Positions 21,012 to 27,227 of a stretch of DNA of 27,227 nt are shown piece by piece; the first letter of the stretch is position 1; each line of letters begins with the position of its first letter. Source of the stretch: a virus; IMG/VR virus record IMGVR_UViG_3300025889_000780, positions 1 through 27,227 of that record; one strand, written 5' to 3'. A program made the position numbers and the translations under genes. The notes under the pieces are model-generated. The model was given only the letters and a program-made list of their open reading frames with translations, searched no databases and was not told where the DNA came from.

Positions 21012-24000
21012 GCCGGTCTTTGCCTCACCAGCATTTCTGACGCCAGCATCCCGATCTCATCCTGCGGACCCAGTATCTGTGCCGCTCTCTGCAACGACTG
21101 AGGGCTGACGGGTGCCGGAGCCGGGGGCATAGGGGGCGCGGCTTGTGCTACCGGTGGTTGTGGGGCAGGAGCCGCCTCGGCACGTTGCTGGCCATAGAAA
21201 TAATCTACTGCCGCTTGGCCGCCCTCCATTCGGACAATAGCGCGAACAAGTTGAGGAATTTTTGACTCGGGCACTTTGCCTTTAGCGTCTAAGCCCGTCT
21301 GTCGTTCTACAAACGAAATGTATTGATTTGTTTTGTTTTCAGATGGCGGCGCGTACTTATTTAAAAAATCCTCAAGATTCATGCCGCGTGTTTGAGTGTC
21401 CAAAACAACTTGTTGAGTCAACGCCCGCAAACCCTGACCGGGAGACGAAAATGCCGCAAAGCCGCCCTGTCCTTCTGTCGCACCGGGCTGACCTGCTAAC
21501 CGCAAGTTGCCGGGATTGTTGTTTTGGATAGACAGCGGACCCGTGGGCCGTGGCTCGGCTTGTGCTATCGGTGGTTGTGGGGCAGGAGCAGTTCTAGGTG
21601 TTCTGTCTTCGCCAAACCGTTCTTCCCGCTCAACAGGTTTTCCAATAACAGCTTCTGTTGCGGGTTCTATAATCAAACCTTCTTCCGTGGCTTCTCTACC
21701 CATACCGGGAGCCGGTCTACGGAAAATGTTAATTCCCATTCTTTGCAGGTAAGTCATGGCGCTATTTAAAATGCCTTCTCTTTCCGCCGCGTCGGTGCCC
21801 TTAAATTTAGTCAGCCACGCGGCCAACATCTCAGGGTTTTCCATAAACTCTTTCATTACGTCCATTTGCATGGCCAACGGCAGGTTGTAGGCTACGTTAC
21901 GAATGGCTCTAGAACCGGCCCCTGCGGCAACAATGGATTGCCTATTCCCCATGGCTTGTGAAGCTCGGGCACCTAAAGTTGCACCAGAAACGCGTAAGAA
22001 AAAGTCCAACATCGGTCCCGCTTCTGCGGCCAACTGCTCAATGTTGCCTTGCTGTACGCCTATTTCATACTTAATCATTTCTTTCAACAATTTTGAAAGG
22101 TTGGTTACTTCTGCCTGTGTGATTAAACCCTTTTCTTGCATGTACTCTATTGGGGAGATAGACGAGCTTCTTTTTTGAAACTTCACTGCATCCGGCGTAA
22201 ACAAAGCCTTGTACATGACGGAGGGCTTAAATTGTTGGTTTGAGCCTAATCCTCCGGACGTAGCCGCCCACTCAACAATGGCACCTTGGAGCGCCTTTGC
22301 GGCGGCCTCTCCCTCTGGCCCACGTACAGTGATTTCTCTTTTTGTAGCCGGGTCAATTCGTTTAGTTACGTCAGAGGCGCTGTCTATAACCTCTACAAAC
22401 CTATCTAATGCTTTGTAAGGAAATTCCGTAGAAGGAGAAAATATTTGAGCAACAGCACGTGCCGGACTTCTTTTTTCTGAAGAAGTCAGATTCATAAAAG
22501 AAATATCTTGGTTTAACTCGCGTTGTTTTCTCTTAGCGTATTCTTCTGTTTGATCTAACAACACGCTTGCCGTGTTTATGTCCTCTAAATCTGCTCGCAG
22601 GGCCGGAAACAAGTTCAGTAGGTTTTCATTTTCTTTCATGAAACGACCTAAATTGTTTCGATTAACCGCGCCTTCCGGAGTATTAGGTGTAAGCGCCCTT
22701 GTCCGTGCTTCACGTAATATAGCTTCTTGAATTTGAGACAGACCCGGAACAAGTTGAACGGGTCCCACGAAGCTAGGACCCATAAACCGCCCCGCTTCTT
22801 GTATTTGGTTGATACGTAAAAACGTAGCAGATGCACTACCACGTAATAATTGATCCGCCAATAACTCCGGCGCATCTCGTGTTCCGCCTTTAGCATTTTG
22901 TTGCAAAATGTCGCCAGCAAAAGCTCTGGTAAAGGTGTCGTTTAAAGCCCGCGAAAATGCGCGAGCTTCCCGATAAGGCACCGTAAAACTTTCATCAGGC
23001 AATTGATTTAACTGTTCAAGCAAAATGTCTGCATATTTGCCCGCTATTCGGGCTTCATCAAATTTGCTTTCTGCGCGTAGCTGTCTAACCGCGCTCAAAG
23101 CAATGCTCCGCATATCTGTCAGTTCTTGAGAACTTAAAATTGGGCCAGATCTAAATAAATTAAACCCCTCCCCCCCTTCTTCTAAAAACTCTCTTTGCTT
23201 TCGATCTACAAAATTCTGTATTTCTTTCAAAACGTTGGCGTTTTTGAAAAACACAGCCCTTGCTTCCGGCGTTGAAGGCAATAAGCGGTCCCACCCCGCT
23301 ATAAAATTAGTGTCTACCGGCCCATCAAACTCATTAAACTCAAATTGAAAACTAGGTATGTTTTCAGGGTCTATGGCTTGTTCTATTATAGGTACGTTGC
23401 GCCACAAACTTCGCTCTTGCGCTCTCGCTCGCTTTAGTTGAGCGTCCATTACGTCGTAAAGTTTTTGACCCAACTCTTGCTGATTTAAGGCTAAAGCATC
23501 TACCTCCTCCATGCCGGTAGTACCAAGACCTTCTCTCCCTAAAGCTCGGGTAAGTATTTCGGTGGCATACGCTATATCTGACGCAAAATTTGCATCAAAC
23601 ACTACTTTCATTTGATCAGCTAAAGCCTGCAAAAGATCGGGGTCGCTTCCTGCTACGGCGGCTAACATGCGAACTTGTGCCCGCATCGCTTGAACAGCTT
23701 TTTCGGACCCCGCAATCCTTTGTTTTGCAAGAGTCGGCGCAATATTACTAAGGGCCGCTTCCACCCCTAACAACGTTCCACTACCCGATTTAGCTGGCGC
23801 AGTAAGATCAATCGTCTTTCCGGTTTCAGGGTCAACTAAAAAAGTGTTTACTTCGTTTAGACGCTTTATGACTTCGTCTACGTCTTCGCCTTGTTGCTCA
23901 AACAACTCCAAAAGATACCGTATTGCTTTTTCGCGACGAGCATCTTTTCCCGTGACTTTTTCAAAAACACCCTCTAAACCGCCTTGCCGCCAAATATCTC

Positions 24001-25186
24001 TTAACGAGCGAAATGGAGCGAGCGGATCTGTAAGAAGCGTGGGCAACGCACCTACTATACTAATAGCGGGCTGACCTGCGGCGGAACCTACAATGGCCCC
24101 TACCGTTTCCCCCGCAATTCTTGGTAAAACTTCTCCCGGTGCGGCCTCTTCAGCCATCTGACCAAGGTAAGCTGACCCCGCTCCTGCCGCCGCTTCTATA
24201 GCGGCAAGTGTTTTGGGTTGTTCCCGAGCCTGACGACCAAGTCCCTGCAAGCCTTTTTCTATGGCGGCAATTGTCCGAGTACTTCGCGGTATGTTTTCAG
24301 CTTGCTGGGCCAAACGAGATAAATCTGTGCCAATATAATTTTTGCCCAACTTGGCCGCGTCTTGTGCAGGTTGGGCGGCCATCTTTAAGCGTCGTGCATT
24401 TTCTATAAATTGCTGGGCACCAAAATTTATGTCCCGTGCCTCTCCGGTTAGTAACTTTCTTCCCAGTGCCCATGGGGTTGCAAAAAAACCTAACACTCCA
24501 GCCGTGGTTTTTCCGGCCTCATATGGGCCGGTTGTCTCAGGTAAAATTAAAGACTCTTCCCCAAAAAGTTTACGCTGACCTGTGCGAACAGCCTCTTGAC
24601 CGAATAAACCGCCGATAATGGCCCCTACAGCAGGGACCATGAACTTTGCGGCAATAGTGGGAGGCGTTACAGGGGGCACACCCGCTACGAGTGCCGCGCC
24701 CGCTGTGGCTCCAGCCACTGCTCCAGCAAACCCGCCCGCTTGCGGTGCAATTTCTTCTTTTACACCCTCTATAAAACTACCGCGTTCTATTCGTTTACCG
24801 TCCGGGTTTCTTAGGAGCATTTGTAAGATTTGATCGTCGGTTAAAGCTCGTTCTTTTGGGTCTAAACCTTGATACGGCGTTAGCTCTTCAAATATTGGGG
24901 CCGTTCCGTCTTTTAAAGACTCATAAGTCATTTTGCCCGGAACTTGCGTCGCAACCGTGTCGGCAACGTACTTGGCAAACCGCGTCGTTCTTGTTCCCGG
25001 AATACTTTTACCTTCTTCTCTAGCTTCTTCTTGTTGTAGCCGTTGCTCAAAAAGAAGATCATCCATCTCTTCTTTTGACATGCGAAGAAACGGCACAACA
25101 TCAAAACCCGTCATTTGTTCTGTAACATCGGGCTGTGCAATTGTCGTGTCTTGAGTAGAAAGCGTCGTTGTAGGAACGATAGCCAT
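21008..25186 (-). CDS. Large internal virion protein with lysozyme-like domain
   Basis: A 1392-aa protein. Near residues 148-198 are Gly/Ala-rich hydrophobic stretches (GGFAGAVAGATAGAALVAGV, VPAVGAIIGGLFG) that could insert in membranes during DNA entry. A long helical middle follows. At about 1218-1333 is a domain of the NNPGNLR type, GFAAFSSPGQGLRAL then KYAPPSEN and YISFVERQTG, found in phage virion peptidoglycan hydrolases. Pro/Ala-rich linkers flank it. Length and layout match ejection proteins such as T7 gp16, without sequence identity being claimed. It follows the other virion gene by 5 nt. The domain is bracketed by a 34-bp direct repeat. Confidence 0.85.
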   Translation of the reverse strand: MAIVPTTTLSTQDTTIAQPDVTEQMTGFDVVPFLRMSKEEMDDLLFEQRLQQEEAREEGKSIPGTRTTRFAKYVADTVATQVPGKMTYESLKDGTAPIFEELTPYQGLDPKERALTDDQILQMLLRNPDGKRIERGSFIEGVKEEIAPQAGGFAGAVAGATAGAALVAGVPPVTPPTIAAKFMVPAVGAIIGGLFGQEAVRTGQRKLFGEESLILPETTGPYEAGKTTAGVLGFFATPWALGRKLLTGEARDINFGAQQFIENARRLKMAAQPAQDAAKLGKNYIGTDLSRLAQQAENIPRSTRTIAAIEKGLQGLGRQAREQPKTLAAIEAAAGAGSAYLGQMAEEAAPGEVLPRIAGETVGAIVGSAAGQPAISIVGALPTLLTDPLAPFRSLRDIWRQGGLEGVFEKVTGKDARREKAIRYLLELFEQQGEDVDEVIKRLNEVNTFLVDPETGKTIDLTAPAKSGSGTLLGVEAALSNIAPTLAKQRIAGSEKAVQAMRAQVRMLAAVAGSDPDLLQALADQMKVVFDANFASDIAYATEILTRALGREGLGTTGMEEVDALALNQQELGQKLYDVMDAQLKRARAQERSLWRNVPIIEQAIDPENIPSFQFEFNEFDGPVDTNFIAGWDRLLPSTPEARAVFFKNANVLKEIQNFVDRKQREFLEEGGEGFNLFRSGPILSSQELTDMRSIALSAVRQLRAESKFDEARIAGKYADILLEQLNQLPDESFTVPYREARAFSRALNDTFTRAFAGDILQQNAKGGTRDAPELLADQLLRGSASATFLRINQIQEAGRFMGPSFVGPVQLVPGLSQIQEAILREARTRALTPNTPEGAVNRNNLGRFMKENENLLNLFPALRADLEDINTASVLLDQTEEYAKRKQRELNQDISFMNLTSSEKRSPARAVAQIFSPSTEFPYKALDRFVEVIDSASDVTKRIDPATKREITVRGPEGEAAAKALQGAIVEWAATSGGLGSNQQFKPSVMYKALFTPDAVKFQKRSSSISPIEYMQEKGLITQAEVTNLSKLLKEMIKYEIGVQQGNIEQLAAEAGPMLDFFLRVSGATLGARASQAMGNRQSIVAAGAGSRAIRNVAYNLPLAMQMDVMKEFMENPEMLAAWLTKFKGTDAAEREGILNSAMTYLQRMGINIFRRPAPGMGREATEEGLIIEPATEAVIGKPVEREERFGEDRTPRTAPAPQPPIAQAEPRPTGPLSIQNNNPGNLRLAGQPGATEGQGGFAAFSSPGQGLRALTQQVVLDTQTRGMNLEDFLNKYAPPSENKTNQYISFVERQTGLDAKGKVPESKIPQLVRAIVRMEGGQAAVDYFYGQQRAEAAPAPQPPVAQAAPPMPPAPAPVSPQSLQRAAQILGPQDEIGMLASEMLVRQRPA
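21139..21172. repeat. 34-bp direct repeat, copy 1 (after lysozyme-like domain)
   Basis: Begins cggcttgtgctaccggtgg and matches 21556-21589 at 33 of 34 positions. It encodes the APAPQPPVAQA linker C-terminal to the domain. Confidence 0.9.
21537..21558. repeat. Heptamer repeat copy at the lysozyme-like domain border
   Basis: Contains cccgtgggccgtggctcgg, encoding AEPRPTGP between the linker repeat and the start of the NNPGNLR domain. Confidence 0.7.
21556..21589. repeat. 34-bp direct repeat, copy 2 (before lysozyme-like domain)
   Basis: Begins cggcttgtgctatcggtgg; it encodes the APAPQPPIAQA linker N-terminal to the domain and differs from copy 1 at one base. Confidence 0.9.
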
Positions 25187-25191
25187 TAGTT

Positions 25192-27227
25192 TTAATCCCC
25201 TAGACCTAGAAGCTCATTCATTCTTTCCTGATTACGATCTATACGTGCTTGATCTATAGGTGTTTCTATAGGAACAGATTGGAACAAACGCAACACCGTA
25301 GCTAATTGATTTATTTTTTGCTCTCTTTTTTCTCTGGATGACGCGGTAGAGCCAAGCTCTCCGATTTTTCCTCGTTCAAGGAGAGCAAGATAGCGACCTA
25401 ATATGGCTTGTTTCAATTGCGAAAGTTTTGCGGCCTGTGTTTCGGGGTTTTGGAAGAATGAATCCGGGTCGGCAAACAAACTACCAATGGCTTCATTTTC
25501 TGAAACAACATAACGATTAGAGTCTTCATCAACCAAAGCAGAACGCGATAGGATCATTGCGGCTCTAAGGTTTTGTCTGGCTTGTTGCGTTTTTGCGGTG
25601 TCGCCTACAAAAATCGAGGGGTCAATGGGACCCGCGCCAAACAAACGGTCAAAGGTAGCTTGAATCGCGGCTATTGGTCCGGTTCCGTCCAAAGCCGCTT
25701 GGAAAACATCGGGCGTGAGATTTTGAATAATTTGCGCTATTTCTGGGTCCGTTAATTGTGCAGGTACGACATTACCGCCCATTTGACTAACGCCCGTTCC
25801 GCCTTGAACCATCATAGGTTTACCTATGTCTACACCTTTTTTAGACGAATTAACAATTATGGTTAAGGGGTCTAAACCAACCGTATTTTGGTTCTCGTTT
25901 ATATCCGCCATAGTGGCATCGTAAATGGTGGAGTATTTTTCTGCGCGACTCTTCTTTTGAAGATGATCGGCCAGATCATTGCCTTTTAATACTCTTGCAT
26001 CGGTAGGAGTCTGAAGCGTGACGCCGTCCTCAACATATGATCGGCCCCCCGTAGTGCTGGGGTACTCACTACCGTCATCCAATACAACCACCGCTCTTTC
26101 TGGCGCTTCTTCTGTGCGAGGGCCTACCATTTGTTCGTCAGGAGTCATTGCATCGCGTCGCGCACGACCAGCCTCCGTAGATAAGTCAATGTTAGCCAGA
26201 ACCACGCCAGTATCACGGTTTTTAATTATCATGGGTTGAGGCGTTTTATCGCCGCCCGTTTCTGCCCGGTAAACACTTATTTCTTTATAGCCCTGTGCGG
26301 TTGCGCTATCTATATCTGCTTTATCTCTAGGGTCAACCGTAATTGTTTCTAACCCAGACTCAACTTGCTCCGTTGCGGGATCATCCACTCGGGGTCTTAC
26401 ATAAGTGTCAAAATTGTATGTTTGCCGACCCGCTTGTAATCTAGCCAACTCTAAAGCTTGACGATCAGATACTGCCGCCTGCTCAACCCCTATAGCGCCT
26501 TGTAGGGCGGCACTTCGTAAAGCCCGGTCTTCTGCACGAAGCGCAGAACGACGCTCTTGCGCCTGTGCCCCGAGGGCCGCGAGGTTTGCGACAGGATCTT
26601 TGGCGGCTTCAGCTAACTCCGACACAAAAGAGCCGCCTTTGCCACTACCTGAAGCAAGGTTTAATCCCAACTGACCAAGTTGAGAATAAAACATCATCTT
26701 ATCTAATTTTTCTCGTTCAGCGGCCTCCGCATCGCGCTCCGCTTGGGAGTTAATTTGTTGGAACAACGGCAGTAAAGCTTCGTATTGCGTTGATACGTTA
26801 TCTGCACTAAAAGTTAGGGCGGCACCACCTTTGTCAAACCTTTGAACAGCACCGCCATATCTAAAATTTTGTGGGGCGGGAGCCTCCTGCGCTCCTGCGG
26901 CCATCAAACTACCCACGCCCATGCCCATATCGGTAGGAGCGCCGTCAGCCGTGGTCATTTCCACGTCGCCCGCAATCTGTTGAACCAGAGCGCCGATCCC
27001 GCTGTCCATCATCCCCTCTTCCGTCATCATAATGACCGGCTGAACCATCGCGAGAACGGACTCTGGTGTCTGGTTTGCGTCAGATTGGCCGACATATCCG
27101 GCAAGCTCTTCGCGTCGAGCATCCAAAGGCCTATCGTTACCGCGCAACGCGTTGATAAGGTCTTCCGTAGACTGAGCGCCGTCAATCCCCGCCATCATTT
27201 TCTGCGCGTATTCGGCCCCAAGCTGTT
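25192..27227 (-). CDS. Large virion protein, 5' end outside window
   Basis: The frame remains open to the window edge beyond the two adjacent ATG codons at 27198-27193, reading QLGAEYAQK before MMAGIDGAQS, so the true start probably lies outside. At least 678 residues are inside. The N-terminal region (ALRGNDRPLDARREELAGYV, PESVLAMVQPVIMMTEEG) and the FRYGGAVQRFDKGG glycine motif occur in marine phage structural proteins as I remember them. An Ala-rich coiled coil follows (EAAEREKLDKMMFYSQLGQL), then a C-terminal helical region. It is likely an internal or tail-associated virion protein, co-transcribed with the 1392-aa gene. Confidence 0.8.
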   Translation of the reverse strand, partial: QLGAEYAQKMMAGIDGAQSTEDLINALRGNDRPLDARREELAGYVGQSDANQTPESVLAMVQPVIMMTEEGMMDSGIGALVQQIAGDVEMTTADGAPTDMGMGVGSLMAAGAQEAPAPQNFRYGGAVQRFDKGGAALTFSADNVSTQYEALLPLFQQINSQAERDAEAAEREKLDKMMFYSQLGQLGLNLASGSGKGGSFVSELAEAAKDPVANLAALGAQAQERRSALRAEDRALRSAALQGAIGVEQAAVSDRQALELARLQAGRQTYNFDTYVRPRVDDPATEQVESGLETITVDPRDKADIDSATAQGYKEISVYRAETGGDKTPQPMIIKNRDTGVVLANIDLSTEAGRARRDAMTPDEQMVGPRTEEAPERAVVVLDDGSEYPSTTGGRSYVEDGVTLQTPTDARVLKGNDLADHLQKKSRAEKYSTIYDATMADINENQNTVGLDPLTIIVNSSKKGVDIGKPMMVQGGTGVSQMGGNVVPAQLTDPEIAQIIQNLTPDVFQAALDGTGPIAAIQATFDRLFGAGPIDPSIFVGDTAKTQQARQNLRAAMILSRSALVDEDSNRYVVSENEAIGSLFADPDSFFQNPETQAAKLSQLKQAILGRYLALLERGKIGELGSTASSREKREQKINQLATVLRLFQSVPIETPIDQARIDRNQERMNELLGLGD

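Noticed and set aside
22648-22920. Minus-strand 90-codon frame inside the 1392-aa virion gene
   Set aside because: Out-of-frame shadow of a long uninterrupted gene on the same strand.
1-27227. tRNA genes, integrase or attachment sites, CRISPR arrays, insertion sequences
   Set aside because: Looked for by eye and not seen; no cloverleaf, tyrosine or serine recombinase motifs, regularly spaced repeats, or transposase motifs were noticed.

Overview
The window looks like part of a tailed double-stranded DNA phage genome (Caudoviricetes). The evidence is a terminase pair, large virion proteins, a phage-type family A DNA polymerase, tightly overlapping genes with ATGA and TAATG junctions, and many very small ORFs. 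Several proteins (the two large virion proteins, the AEP-type primase, the SSB-like protein with an acidic tail, the DUF3310 protein) resemble those of uncultured marine phages. That is an impression from sequence style, and the host cannot be named. I saw no tRNA, rRNA, integrase or CRISPR array. Almost everything is on the minus strand, so the reading order is from high to low coordinates.

Layout along the minus strand. 27227-21008 holds two large virion proteins; the second (1392 aa) carries a C-terminal peptidoglycan-hydrolase-like domain. 21011-19560 is the one large plus-strand gene, an SNF2-type helicase. 19469-12779 is the replication block: coiled-coil protein, SSB-like protein, AEP primase, UvrD-like SF1 helicase, zinc-ribbon protein, family A polymerase (Leu at the position equivalent to E. 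coli 762) and a small ORF. A secreted metzincin metalloprotease follows (12804-11545). 11482-10713 is a small operon of ribbon-helix-helix protein, 59-aa protein, DUF3310 and 64-aa protein, ended by a terminator. 10532-8926 encodes a Cas4/RecB-like nuclease, a tail-anchored small protein and an HNH nuclease. 8443-8939 is a short plus-strand operon. 8364-7830 has three small genes, two of them likely membrane microproteins. 7462-7829 has no gene and holds iteron-like repeats, AT-rich tracts and heptamer repeats. 7461-6272 encodes terminase small subunit, a small ORF and a VRR-NUC-like nuclease.

Between the terminase subunits (6218-2842) are four short transcription units. Each ends in an intrinsic terminator, and three begin with the same leader architecture: CGTATGCGATA, a GC-rich dyad, then ACTTTGGG exactly 9 nt before the ATG. 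They encode a zinc-ribbon operon, a DUF932 protein, a gp88-like protein with a 64-aa partner, and an 81-aa/61-aa pair. A GC-rich, strongly structured non-coding island follows (about 2430-2797), then terminase large subunit (2213-744) and the start of a probable virion protein (738 to the window edge).

The most unusual signals are the promoter-terminator cassettes inside the packaging module; a dispersed 7-bp repeat (CCACGG plus one base, often in tandem) found between and inside genes, twice encoding R-A-T-D-P near a C terminus; the secreted metzincin; and a lysozyme-like virion domain bracketed by a 34-bp direct repeat.
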